A stretch of 55,730 nucleotides of DNA from Chlamydiota bacterium (GTDB lineage: Bacteria > Chlamydiota > Chlamydiia > Chlamydiales > Parachlamydiaceae), in the NCBI GenBank assembly GCA_013285965.1, contig JABDGQ010000007.1:1-55730 (forward strand), written 5' to 3'. Below are positions 17,938-25,665 of this stretch, in pieces. A model generated the notes under the pieces. It had not been told where the DNA came from, searched no databases, and saw only the letters and a list, made by a program, of their open reading frames with translations. A program made the translations under genes and the position numbers. How positions within the stretch are numbered: the stretch's first letter is position 1; each line of letters begins with the position of its first letter.

Positions 17938-18011
17938 CGGCTGCACAAGCGGTACGCTAAATAGTTTGTCTTATCTCATTAAAAAAAATCTAGTAGTATT
18001 TTAAAGGATTT
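17938..18011. repeat. Repeat family C relic
   Basis: The words GCACAAGCGGTAC, TCTCATTAAAAA and AGTAGTATTTTA match in order those at 19650-19710 (GCACAAGCGGTGC, TCTCAATAAAAA, AGTAGCATTTTA). This marks a dispersed, degraded repeat between genes rather than chance. The surrounding gap 17905-18124 holds no gene. Confidence 0.5.
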
Positions 18012-18124
18012 AACTAATCTACCTACAGCTGTTATTCTGGTAGAGAAGAATGAAGTCTAATAAAAAATTACGAAAGAAAGACAGTCATTATTGAGGCTAA
18101 GCAAATGATTAAAAAATTAACACT

Positions 18125-18973
18125 CTATTCAGCCAGCTTCTTGGCTTGAACAATAAGGACATATTCTCCCCATATAACTGGATCTGAGGTTTCTGGATCC
18201 ATACCTATTTCAATCAAATAATTATTAATTAGTTGTTCAAGAAAATTTGCTTGATCAGCTAATGGTAAATACTTTGCATGAGGTTGCCATTGCTTTATCC
18301 AAGCTTTTAATTTTTCTTTGTTTTGATGAGTTGATTCATGATAGAGGTAATGGATTGCTTCAACATGAAAACCTGCTTTTACCATCAATTTACGGTAAGT
18401 TTCTATATCAAAAACTTGCTGAGGATTTGCGAAGTCAACAAAGGCTTGATTACAATTTTTTACTGTCTTTTGTAAAGCTGTATGAAAAGGCAATCCTTCT
18501 TTTGAAGGGGCCAGGATGAGATGAACGTGTCCTTGCGGTTTAAGATGGGTATGAATATTCTCTAATGCTTTTTCTTGCTCTTTAACCCAGTGCATTACAT
18601 GTATAGCTAGGATGTGATCAAAGGATTGGTCCAAATAAAAATTTTGTGCAGAACCTTTCTGGAAGGTTAAATTTAAAAGATCATTTTCTTTACGAGTTAT
18701 TTCAGCTTTATCTAGCATAGAATCAGACGGATCAATTCCAATTGCAATACCTTGTGGAATTTTTTGGGCTAGTAATGCGGTAATTTTCCCATCCCCACAT
18801 CCAATGTCAAGAATATTTTCATCTCCTTTCAAAGAAAGATTATTCAACAGACGCTCTGCATGAGATAGTTGAACGGAAGAATTTTGAGCGTAATCACTAC
18901 CATTCCATTGATCAGCGATTAACGGATATGAAAAGATCAGAAGCCAGAAAAAAGATGCTAGTATACGATACAT
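18125..18973 (-). CDS. Exported class I SAM-dependent methyltransferase
   Basis: The 282-residue protein starts with a signal peptide (MYRILASFFWLLIFSYPLIA). The methyltransferase domain begins at about 50: motif I ILDIGCGDGKITALLA, acidic motif IGIDPSDSMLDKAE, FDHILAIHVMHWV and HVHLILAPSKEG. Overall it resembles trans-aconitate/juvenile-hormone-acid type methyltransferases (HVMHWV region), which act on small carboxylic acids. It is a clear paralogue of 32184-33038, which also has a leader. Same strand and close to the chorismate mutase gene upstream (25-base gap), so they probably share a transcript. Confidence 0.82.
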   Translation of the reverse strand: MYRILASFFWLLIFSYPLIADQWNGSDYAQNSSVQLSHAERLLNNLSLKGDENILDIGCGDGKITALLAQKIPQGIAIGIDPSDSMLDKAEITRKENDLLNLTFQKGSAQNFYLDQSFDHILAIHVMHWVKEQEKALENIHTHLKPQGHVHLILAPSKEGLPFHTALQKTVKNCNQAFVDFANPQQVFDIETYRKLMVKAGFHVEAIHYLYHESTHQNKEKLKAWIKQWQPHAKYLPLADQANFLEQLINNYLIEIGMDPETSDPVIWGEYVLIVQAKKLAE

Positions 18974-18998
18974 GACTAATCTCTTTAAATTTTATTAT

Positions 18999-19601
18999 TT
19001 AGTTTTTTAATGGTAAAATGGCTAGTAACCAAACATCATTCTCAATGTAATCTGAGTATCTTGTTGAAATAGGTTTGTCTAACACAAATTTATTTAAATT
19101 AAAATTTTTCATATTAATTTTGCTAAAAAGCATCATCATTTCATGATTTAATTGATTAATATAAGAGCGAAGTTCATTTTTCAAGCTAAACACTCCTTCA
19201 AATTTTAAGACCCCTTCTTTTTGCCAAATAGCATAATCGTTTTTCTGAATTTCTTTTGAAGCATCAATTTGAGCATGAAAAAATTTAGTTATCCACTTTT
19301 CATCCAAATCATACTGCCTTGCTAAGTCTGCTAAATCTGCTAAAATTTGCTCTTCGCGTATTTTGTCTTCTATAGGTAAATTCTGATTCCATTTTGTCCG
19401 AGCAACTTCATGCATAATTACGAGGCGTTTTTGAATTAGGAGCAGAAGTTGGTCAATTTTTTGCTCAACCTCAAAATCTTCAATAGTTTGATAAGTTGAT
19501 CCATGGCTAGCATTTAGTTCAGGAATAGCTACCTGTGTGCATAAAATAAAAGCTAGAAAGTAAATCATTCTTGTACTGTAAAATCTAAACGAGGTTTTCA
19601 T
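18999..19601 (-). CDS. Exported chorismate mutase, AroQ-gamma class
   Basis: A 200-residue protein that should convert chorismate to prephenate. A leader (IYFLAFILCTQVAIPELNA) precedes an all-helical AroQ domain: KIDQLLLLIQKRLVIMHEVA (catalytic Arg in QKRL, Lys in ARTKW), NLPIEDKIREEQILADL (R and E positions), and WITKFFHAQIDASKEIQKN. Periplasmic AroQ-gamma enzymes have exactly this layout with a C-terminal extension of about 90 residues. Secreted chorismate mutases are virulence-associated in several pathogens; in an amoeba symbiont it could redirect host aromatic metabolism, which is inference. An alternative ATG lies 11 codons in. Confidence 0.85.
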   Translation of the reverse strand: MKTSFRFYSTRMIYFLAFILCTQVAIPELNASHGSTYQTIEDFEVEQKIDQLLLLIQKRLVIMHEVARTKWNQNLPIEDKIREEQILADLADLARQYDLDEKWITKFFHAQIDASKEIQKNDYAIWQKEGVLKFEGVFSLKNELRSYINQLNHEMMMLFSKINMKNFNLNKFVLDKPISTRYSDYIENDVWLLAILPLKN

Positions 19602-19644
19602 TTGCTTTGCTCTCTTTCATATTTTTTGATCACCAAATTACAGT

Positions 19645-19790
19645 GCACAAGCGGTGCAGTGAATCACACACTTTGCCATTAAATCTCAATAAAAACCAGT
19701 AGCATTTTAGCCATAAATTCCTTATCGCTTACCGCAATCATAGCCCGCTGATCCGCAGATTCTGCGTCCAAGTTGCCCCATTCTTAAGAA
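19645..19790. repeat. Repeat family C, longest copy
   Basis: This is the most complete copy of a degraded dispersed repeat that is also seen at 5161-5230, 17938-18011 and, for its last 40 bases, 349-386. Recurrent words are GCACAAGCGGTGC, AGCATTTTAGCCATAAATTC, TCATAGCCCGCTGATC and GTCCAAGT. The end looks like part of a tRNA T-arm. It lies directly in front of the decayed yafQ. Confidence 0.5.
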
Positions 19791-19806
19791 GCTTGGTATA
19801 TAAGAA

Positions 19807-20043
19807 ATGCTCAAACCGATTCACTTACGTGTATTTGAGAAAGAAGTTGCAAATGCTAAGAAACGAGGCAAAGACATAGAGAAGCTCAAAGAGGTTATGA
19901 GGTTGCTGATATCAGAGCCCCCTTTGCCAGCAAAGAATCGAAATCACAAGCTAAAGGGTCGAACCTGACTGGCTATTGTGTAAAAGAAGAGCAAGATGCA
20001 TGTTATCTTCGCTCGGACCCGCTCTCATTCTGATTTATTTTAA
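19807..20043 (+). pseudogene. yafQ: YafQ-family toxin relic
   Basis: From ATG 19807 the frame reads MLKPIHLRVFEKEVANAKKR, GKDIEKLKEVMRLL, PLPAKNRNHKLKG and meets TGA at 19966-19968. The same frame then gives LAIV, a second stop at 19981-19983, and ends HVIFARTRSHSDLF before TAA 20041. This is a YafQ-type mRNA interferase (typical ending RTGSHSDLF) with about 15 middle residues deleted, including the usual Y-R-C-H-I-x-P-D-W core. No antitoxin gene (dinJ/relB) is visible upstream. Confidence 0.8.
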
Positions 20044-20138
20044 TATATGGTAATGTTTAATTTAAATAGACATTAATTAGAAAAGAATTTAATGTACTAA
20101 TTGTTAATTTTGTTTTAAATAAATAATCGGAGTTTTAC

Positions 20139-20981
20139 ATGACAGCTGTATTGTCTGGTATTGCCACATGGGCCCCTACCGTGTACTATTCTCTTGGAGT
20201 AGCCAACAACCTTGTTACGCCATCTGTCATAAAATATAAAAGCGGTCCTTCTTGTCTTGCAAAAGATTCTTTTTCAGATGTTTTTGAAAAAGCACAAAAA
20301 TTGCGGAAGGATATCATGATTTATCGTCTTCCTAATATAGCATACGCTACTGCCTTAGGAACAAACTTCGGACCTACCGCTGTTTTACTGATCAATGACG
20401 AGTTATCACTGACTGATAATGAAGCATTAAATTATATTTGTAAACACGAACTTTCTCATATTAATACAAGCGATGGCTTTATAGCCTCTACCTTATCTGC
20501 AACTCTCTCTGCTGTATCAACGTATGCAATACCTTACTTACAGTCTTGTTTACCTTGGTGGGCGTCCCCTATTTCTTATTGCGTCCCCTTTCTTGTTGGT
20601 GCTAATGTTTATAATGCGGCTATGTTAATTTTTGAAAACAGAGCTGACAGATTTGCTTCACATCATGCAACTCCTGAAGAATTAGTTGGTATTGAAAGAT
20701 TTGTAAGAGCGCAAATCGAAGTAAATAAAGCTATGCAACCAAAATATCCTCAATTATTTTCCACAGATGGAAATACAAGTTTAGCTCTCGGAGATATTAC
20801 TCATAGCCCTCTTACGGATCGTCTTAAAGAAATTACCTCTGAGTGTCGGCAAAGAAAAATAGCCACTGAAGAATCAGAGCAACAAACTGAAGAATCAGAG
20901 GAACGAATTGAAAAAATGCAAAAACTCAAAGCTTTTCATCAAAATACGTATAAAAAAATTTACAAGCTTACGGTTGATTGA
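20139..20981 (+). CDS. M48-like membrane zinc metalloprotease
   Basis: A 280-residue protein with the zinc motif CKHELSHINTSDG (H-E-x-x-H) at about 109-115 and a third-ligand motif ENRADRFASHHA about 60 residues later, the arrangement of M48 (HtpX/Ste24-like) peptidases. Hydrophobic stretches TLSATLSAVSTYAIPYL and SPISYCVPFLVGANVY lie between them. The C-terminus is a charged coiled-coil-like tail (EESEQQTEESEERIEKMQK). CGGAG precedes the ATG. The N-terminus (TAVLSGIATWAPTVYYSLG) is only mildly hydrophobic. Likely membrane-associated; substrate unknown. Confidence 0.72.
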   Translation: MTAVLSGIATWAPTVYYSLGVANNLVTPSVIKYKSGPSCLAKDSFSDVFEKAQKLRKDIMIYRLPNIAYATALGTNFGPTAVLLINDELSLTDNEALNYICKHELSHINTSDGFIASTLSATLSAVSTYAIPYLQSCLPWWASPISYCVPFLVGANVYNAAMLIFENRADRFASHHATPEELVGIERFVRAQIEVNKAMQPKYPQLFSTDGNTSLALGDITHSPLTDRLKEITSECRQRKIATEESEQQTEESEERIEKMQKLKAFHQNTYKKIYKLTVD

Positions 20982-21106
20982 ATTTATAAGAATAACGAAA
21001 TCGAAAAAAGTACACTAAAAGCAGTCAAAAATAGGACTATCAAAACAGCTTGCCGTGGTCAGTGGGGCTGATTTAAGTAAATTAAGACTAGATGAAAAGG
21101 TGATCA

Positions 21107-21781
21107 ATGAAACAACTTATTATTTTTGATTGTGACGGAGTTTTAATCGATAGCGAGTACCTTGCTAACAAAGTTTTTATCGATGTTCTTTTTAACTATG
21201 GTTACTCCATTTCTATGGAAGAATCTATTAAAAAATTTACAGGACTACATGAGCATGCATGCCGAGAAATCATTATGAAGGAAGCTCAGAGAGATATCCC
21301 ACAAGATTATTGGGCACTGGCACAACCTAAACTTTTGAAAACCTTTGAACTTGAGTTAACGCCGTTATTAAATCCCCTTTTAGAAATGTTGGATAAACTA
21401 AAAATTCCAAGATGTGTAGCATCTAATAGTTCATATCATTATGTGACGCAATCTCTTGGATTCACTGAAACCCTTAAATATTTCAACAAAAATGCTATTT
21501 TTACAGCTGAGTTGGTTTCAAAACCTAAACCGGCCCCTGATTTATTCTTATTGGCTGCAAAAAATATGGGAATCTCTCCAGAAAATTGCATTGTTATTGA
21601 AGACAGCTTAGCTGGAGCTCAGGCTGCAATAGATGCCGGAATGAAGGTAATGATGTTTCTTGGTGGAAGTCATGCGCGTTTTAATTGGTATAAAGACAGA
21701 TTTGTCCTCCATGATTTACCAACGTTTCCTAGCTGTGAGGAATTGTTAAATGCCATCCAATCTCATATTCTGAAAAACTAA
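21107..21781 (+). CDS. HAD-superfamily phosphatase (beta-phosphoglucomutase-like)
   Basis: A 224-residue HAD hydrolase. Motif I is IIFDCDGVLIDSE (nucleophilic Asp), motif II CVASNSS, the Lys of motif III is in VSKPKPAPDLFLLAA, and motif IV is CIVIEDSLAGAQAAIDAG. A four-helix cap sits between motifs I and II, giving the subclass I layout of sugar-phosphate phosphatases such as YieH, YniC and phosphoglycolate phosphatase. AAAGGTGATCA precedes the ATG. Substrate cannot be told from sequence. Confidence 0.88.
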   Translation: MKQLIIFDCDGVLIDSEYLANKVFIDVLFNYGYSISMEESIKKFTGLHEHACREIIMKEAQRDIPQDYWALAQPKLLKTFELELTPLLNPLLEMLDKLKIPRCVASNSSYHYVTQSLGFTETLKYFNKNAIFTAELVSKPKPAPDLFLLAAKNMGISPENCIVIEDSLAGAQAAIDAGMKVMMFLGGSHARFNWYKDRFVLHDLPTFPSCEELLNAIQSHILKN

Positions 21782-21803
21782 TTCAAAGATTAGGCTTGTT
21801 TTA

Positions 21804-21848
21804 TATTAGACTTCTTTCTAAAAATTTAATTTCGAAAAAAGTCTAATA
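21804..21848. repeat. Element A, ends-only copy (palindrome)
   Basis: Forty-five bases consisting of the two terminal inverted repeats of element A (TATTAGACTTCTTTC and its near complement ending AAGTCTAATA) joined with only a short AT spacer. It is an internal deletion derivative of the 165-bp element seen at 33376, 39266, 40651 and 42651. The rest of gap 21782-21979 holds no gene. Confidence 0.65.
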
Positions 21849-21979
21849 AAGTATGGATAGCAAGGCGAATTGATTTTAAACCAAAAAAGTGCTGTTTGTT
21901 GATGATGAACTTAAGCACACTTTATTTTAGCATAATGGGACTGTTCCTTAGGCAATTCAAAAACATAATCTAGACAGAA

Positions 21980-22333
21980 TCAAAACTCCTGTACAAAACG
22001 ACTGGTATCATGAAATAACTCAATGTCCACAATCATGTTATTGCGAAATGTCAGTAATGATGCCCCTGGAAAATTGTTTGATACTCCAGGTATATCAACA
22101 TTGTAAACAATCATAGCCTGATTCGCTGCACAAAATTTACCACGTATAGTCAGCGCTGTAAGTGCTTGCATAAAATTAGTTGTAGCCTCTACAACAGCTT
22201 CTCTTCCCTTCAATGTGGCTAGTGGGCTAATGAATACTACATCAGGATCTAAATAATTTTGGATTTCTTCTACTTTTTTTGCCCCAATTAGTTTGTAATA
22301 TTCTTCTGCTCTATCGGCATAATTTATTGACAT
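21980..22333 (-). CDS. SnoaL/NTF2-like protein
   Basis: A 117-residue small alpha+beta protein beginning MSINYADRAEEYYKLIGAKK. The cone-shaped SnoaL fold is suggested by VEEIQNYLDPDVVFISPLAT, LKGREAVVEATTNFM and IVDIELFHDTSRFV. Such proteins are isomerases, hydrolases or binding proteins for small hydrophobic ligands. ATG 22333 is selected because AGGGGATT precedes it. It is divergent from a tetR-type gene 108 bases away, with palindromic sites between, so it is the probable target of that repressor. Confidence 0.7.
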   Translation of the reverse strand: MSINYADRAEEYYKLIGAKKVEEIQNYLDPDVVFISPLATLKGREAVVEATTNFMQALTALTIRGKFCAANQAMIVYNVDIPGVSNNFPGASLLTFRNNMIVDIELFHDTSRFVQEF

Positions 22334-22356
22334 GCTAATCCCCTTTCTTAAAATTT

Positions 22357-22385
22357 TTGACATCCTTAATTGGATGTAGTAGAAT
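22357..22385 (+). promoter_or_regulatory. Sigma-70-type promoter for the TetR gene
   Basis: TTGACA at 22357-22362, a 17-base spacer and TAGAAT at 22380-22385: a near-consensus promoter pointing at the tetR-type gene. Confidence 0.65.
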
Positions 22386-22394
22386 ATATCCAAT
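22369..22394. promoter_or_regulatory. Candidate TetR operator O1
   Basis: An inverted repeat ATTGGAT (22369-22375) and ATCCAAT (22388-22394) that covers the spacer and -10 of the tetR promoter. Binding there would block tetR and probably the divergent SnoaL gene. Confidence 0.55.
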
Positions 22395-22433
22395 ACAAGA
22401 GATAAAGTCTAGTAAATTTAGTATAGTAAGGTA

Positions 22434-22448
22434 TATCCAATATGGATA
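22434..22448. promoter_or_regulatory. Candidate TetR operator O2 over the start codon
   Basis: TATCC-AATAT-GGATA forms a 15-base dyad that spans the tetR ATG and shares the ATCCAAT word of O1. It would support autoregulation. Confidence 0.45.
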
Positions 22449-23077
22449 AAAAAAGAGTTTACTGCTCACAACATCGTGAGGCACAAGCATTTCAAACAAG
22501 ATCAAAAATTTTGCATGCTGCCAAACAGCTCTTTACCGCCAATGGATTTGAGCGTGTGACCATTAATATGCTGGCCAAAGCTGCTAAAGTATCTATGCCA
22601 ACTATCTATGCACTTTTTAAATCAAAATGTGGCTTGCTTCAAGCGTTGATTGACGACACTCTTCCAGTGGAACAATTCAATGCTTTAGTAGATGCTTCTA
22701 TGCAGGAGAAATCGGCAAAAATACGCTTAAAATTAACTGCAGAGCTATCTCGTCAAATCTATGAGGCAGAGCGCGAATTAATTGACATTTTACGCGGAGC
22801 AGCTGTCGTTGCTCCAGAATTTAAAGAACTTGAAGTGCATAGAGAAAAACGCCGCTACGACAGACAACAGTGTTACATTAGAAAGTTGATGGAAGACAAA
22901 GTTATTGCTAAAGGACTGACAATGCAAAAAGCGCACGATATTCTATGGTCTCTAACTGGTCGTGATATATTTCGAATGCTGGTGATTGAGCGTGGTTGGA
23001 GCTATGATGAGTATGAGAAATGGCTTGGAAAAATTTTAATTGATTCTCTGCTGGATGTTGATTGTTTAAAAAAGTAA
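22442..23077 (+). CDS. TetR-family transcriptional regulator
   Basis: A 211-residue regulator with a standard N-terminal helix-turn-helix domain: RSKILHAAKQLFTANGFERV, then TINMLAKAAKVSMPTIYALF and KSKCGLLQAL. The C-terminal ligand-binding part has no recognised specificity (AAVVAPEFKELEVHREKRR, DILWSLTGRDIFRML). Dyads around its promoter and start suggest autorepression and control of the divergent SnoaL-like gene. A weak AAGG lies 10 bases before the ATG. Confidence 0.88.
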   Translation: MDKKRVYCSQHREAQAFQTRSKILHAAKQLFTANGFERVTINMLAKAAKVSMPTIYALFKSKCGLLQALIDDTLPVEQFNALVDASMQEKSAKIRLKLTAELSRQIYEAERELIDILRGAAVVAPEFKELEVHREKRRYDRQQCYIRKLMEDKVIAKGLTMQKAHDILWSLTGRDIFRMLVIERGWSYDEYEKWLGKILIDSLLDVDCLKK

Positions 23078-23177
23078 AAATAAGATTAGTTCAAAATTTA
23101 TAGATATAAGTTATTGCGTTAAAATTTATTTTTACATATTTTGAAATTGCATAAAAATTTTATACAAAGGAAAACTT

Positions 23178-23405
23178 ATGACAAAACCAGAAAACAATCA
23201 TAGCCCAGCAGACCATCATACAAAAGCTGCTGACCATGCTGATAAAGCTAGCCAACACCATAAAGAAGCAGCAAAACATTATACTTCTGGCAATCATGAA
23301 AAAGCTGGCCATCATGCTCAGTTAGCTCATGGTCATCATCAACACCTTAATCAACATGCTGGCGATGCTGCAAAATCTCATTTGCAAGATCACGGTAAGA
23401 AGTAA
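23178..23405 (+). CDS. Small histidine-rich protein
   Basis: A 75-residue hydrophilic protein with 17 or so histidines in helical spacing (ADHHTKAADHADKASQHHKE, GHHAQLAHGHHQHLNQHA). Similar short His/Ala/Lys-rich proteins are found in several environmental bacteria to my memory. Metal binding or buffering is possible from composition only. AAAGGA is well placed before ATG 23178. Confidence 0.65.
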   Translation: MTKPENNHSPADHHTKAADHADKASQHHKEAAKHYTSGNHEKAGHHAQLAHGHHQHLNQHAGDAAKSHLQDHGKK

Positions 23406-23409
23406 TTTT

Positions 23410-23840
23410 TTATTTGAGTGGGCTTAAATGAGCCTGCTCAAATTCATTGGAAATAGAAAATAATATAGGAATCCAAACGTCGGAAATCAACCCTTCTCTT
23501 TTAATATGAAAAGCGATTAAAAAATACACATACCATGCCGCTACGCAAGAAATCGCCGCCATATAAAGCCAATATTTTTTTGTAAGAGGTTCATTTTTTA
23601 ATCTAGAGCTCTCTATCTCAAGATCTTGAGGTCAATGCATCCTGGGAGCACTCTAAAGCCACAGCCAATTAATTCACCAAAACCTGAGAGAATTCCAACT
23701 ATAGTGCCACTAGCACCCAAGATTGCTAGATATTTCCCTATAATGTTGCGAGCACCTTCATATGTCATATCTGCAAATAAACTGACCACTCCTAAAAGAA
23801 TTACAAATGTGATAGCTGATTTTTTTGTGATAAAATTCAT
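23410..23840 (-). pseudogene. MFS transporter relic with internal deletion
   Basis: The first frame (from ATG 23840) reads VILLGVVSLFADMTYEGARN, IIGKYLAILGASGTIVGILS and GFGELIGCGFRVLPG, the first two membrane segments of a major-facilitator protein. It goes out of frame at about 23640; the next phase reads PQDLEIESSRLKNEPLTKKYW and LISDVWIPILFSISNE, which belong to the middle of the same family, before stopping at 23410. About 150 residues between and the C-terminal half are gone. An open stem-loop at 23413-23442 lies inside it. Confidence 0.75.
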
Positions 23841-23964
23841 CTTATGTCTGTTGCCAAATATTGATTTGTAAGGTTAACATTAATTTTGTTGAAAATAAAA
23901 TTTAAGCGCTTGTTATCTAAGTTTTAATGAAACATTTTTTAAAAAAAATAAAACTCAAGTTAAT

Positions 23965-25083
23965 ATGAAATATGCAAAAAAATATTCACCAATGGCACTT
24001 AAGTCTTTCACACTATTTTTACTAATCATTTTAGTTTCTGCTACTACAAGCTCAATGGTTTTAGCAGAATCCAATTTAACAATTGCAAACGACATTGAAG
24101 TATACGAACAAAATGGTGCTTATGCTAAAGCGCTTGAGAAAGCAAGAAATTCATTAGAAGCTGAAATTTGTAGTGGCTCCAACGCCTCTTCTCAAATGAT
24201 AAATAGATTAGAAAATAAGCTTTTGACTTTAGGTTATTCCAGGCTTTTATTTGATGAAAATTATCAACCACGAGTTAAACTTTTAAATCTTTTAGAGCTA
24301 ATTGGGATGGCACCATTAAAAGATTTTGAAAACGCTATTTTACAAATTAATACATGGGCACAAAAAAACCTTCTTAGGCAAGGTGAATGCTGGGAAAAGC
24401 AAAATAGCAAGTTTGAAGATTTAAAAACTAAAATTAAACCCCTGTTAAAAGAGTTTAATTTTTTAGATGGCTCGTGCGCTCACTTTAATAATTATCAAGG
24501 GGCCATCGTATATGGAGCAAGCTTGGGCGTGGTTCGCTTGCGTCTTGATTATCTTGTACAACAATGGAGACAAGGTGTTAGATTTGCATATTTATATTTT
24601 CTAAGTGGCCAGCGCCCATTGGAATTACTTGAAAAAGAAAATTTATTGAGCTTTGTTGACAGAATTTCTTTAAAAATCAATAACGAACGGACAATACCAC
24701 AAACCGAATGTGAAATGATGCAGTTAGTCTGGGAACAATCTGAAATCCCTGATTCAATGCGCGAAGAGGTGCAAGTTCATTTTATTAATGCGCCTATGAA
24801 AAAAACAGTGTCAAATGCTCTTAATAATGAAAAATTGTTACGCCCTAATACAAATGATACTGTGGAATATTGGTTAAAAGCAGCACCAGCTTCTGGTCGT
24901 TACTTAGCAATAAGTAATGGCCCATATATTAATCGACAAGATTTAGTAGTAAGGACCATTTCACCTAAACATTATAGTTTTGATACAATCGGTCCCCAGG
25001 CCCATGAACAAGAAAAAATGGCTATTTTGCTTGATGAGCTGGCCCGAGTTATTTTTCAAATCAAAGAACTCTCTGAAAAATAA
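23965..25083 (+). CDS. Exported YdcF-like hypothetical protein
   Basis: A 372-residue protein with a signal peptide (LKSFTLFLLIILVSATTSSM). The central-to-C-terminal part shows GAIVYGASLGVVRLRLDYLV, FAYLYFLSGQRPLE, ECEMMQLVWEQ, RPNTNDTVEYWL and YLAISNGPYINRQDLV. The order G-A-S / R-L-x-Y / L-S-G-x-R / T-x-x-E-M / R-x-x-N-T resembles YdcF/SanA (DUF218) proteins, but the match is loose. The N-terminal 150 residues are helical and unlike that family. No strong ribosome site; ATG 23965 lies in an AT-rich leader. Confidence 0.55.
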   Translation: MKYAKKYSPMALKSFTLFLLIILVSATTSSMVLAESNLTIANDIEVYEQNGAYAKALEKARNSLEAEICSGSNASSQMINRLENKLLTLGYSRLLFDENYQPRVKLLNLLELIGMAPLKDFENAILQINTWAQKNLLRQGECWEKQNSKFEDLKTKIKPLLKEFNFLDGSCAHFNNYQGAIVYGASLGVVRLRLDYLVQQWRQGVRFAYLYFLSGQRPLELLEKENLLSFVDRISLKINNERTIPQTECEMMQLVWEQSEIPDSMREEVQVHFINAPMKKTVSNALNNEKLLRPNTNDTVEYWLKAAPASGRYLAISNGPYINRQDLVVRTISPKHYSFDTIGPQAHEQEKMAILLDELARVIFQIKELSEK

Positions 25084-25166
25084 TTTGCATGCCTTAAAAT
25101 TTCACCTTACGCATAATTGGAATTAAATCTGCTAAAATTAAAACTTTTAAAAAATGAGAATTATCT

Positions 25167-25625
25167 ATGTCAAAAATTTCTCATCATCAGCTAACCGTAG
25201 TTGTCTGTTTGATTGAAAAAGATAACAAAATTCTTACACTGCGCCGTCATGATCCTGAACATGCACAATGGCATCAACGTTGGGAATTTCCTGGTGGTAA
25301 AATCGAATTACATGAAACTCCAGCCGATGCTATAAGACGTGAGGTAAAAGAGGAAACAAATCTCACTATTAATTCAGAAAAGCTATTGGGCGTTTGTACT
25401 CACCATTGGAATACTCCCAAAGGTATTCAACAAACATTTATCTTACTGTACCATTGTAATGATTGTGTAGGTGAAGTACATCTTGATGATCAAGAAAATG
25501 ATATCTATAGTTGGGAAAAGCCTGAAGATATTATTTTGCGAACAGATTTTTTAGATGGGAACGTCAAAATGTTTCAAGACTTTTTCTTAGATAATGCTTC
25601 GCTAAACGCCGTGATTCCATCTTAA
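25167..25625 (+). CDS. Nudix hydrolase (MutT-like)
   Basis: A 152-residue Nudix protein, likely sanitising oxidised nucleotides. The box GGKIELHETPADAIRREVKEE follows EFP, with the usual G-x5-E-x7-R-E-x2-E-E pattern; the position normally G after EE is T (EETNL). VVVCLIEKDNKILTLRRHD is the typical MutT first strand. Length fits the family (about 130-150). The gene is convergent with the efflux operon downstream (40-base gap). Confidence 0.85.
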   Translation: MSKISHHQLTVVVCLIEKDNKILTLRRHDPEHAQWHQRWEFPGGKIELHETPADAIRREVKEETNLTINSEKLLGVCTHHWNTPKGIQQTFILLYHCNDCVGEVHLDDQENDIYSWEKPEDIILRTDFLDGNVKMFQDFFLDNASLNAVIPS

Positions 25626-25665
25626 AGAGTTCTATTAAGGAAAAATAGGATAACTGCTACTGACA

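Noticed and set aside
21880-21975. A receiver-domain-like word (VLFVDDEL) on the plus strand
   Set aside because: It is followed by stops within ten codons in the same frame and no ribosome site precedes it.
23413-23442. A rho-independent terminator after the His-rich gene
   Set aside because: A stem-loop exists, but no T-run follows on either strand, and it lies within the MFS relic.
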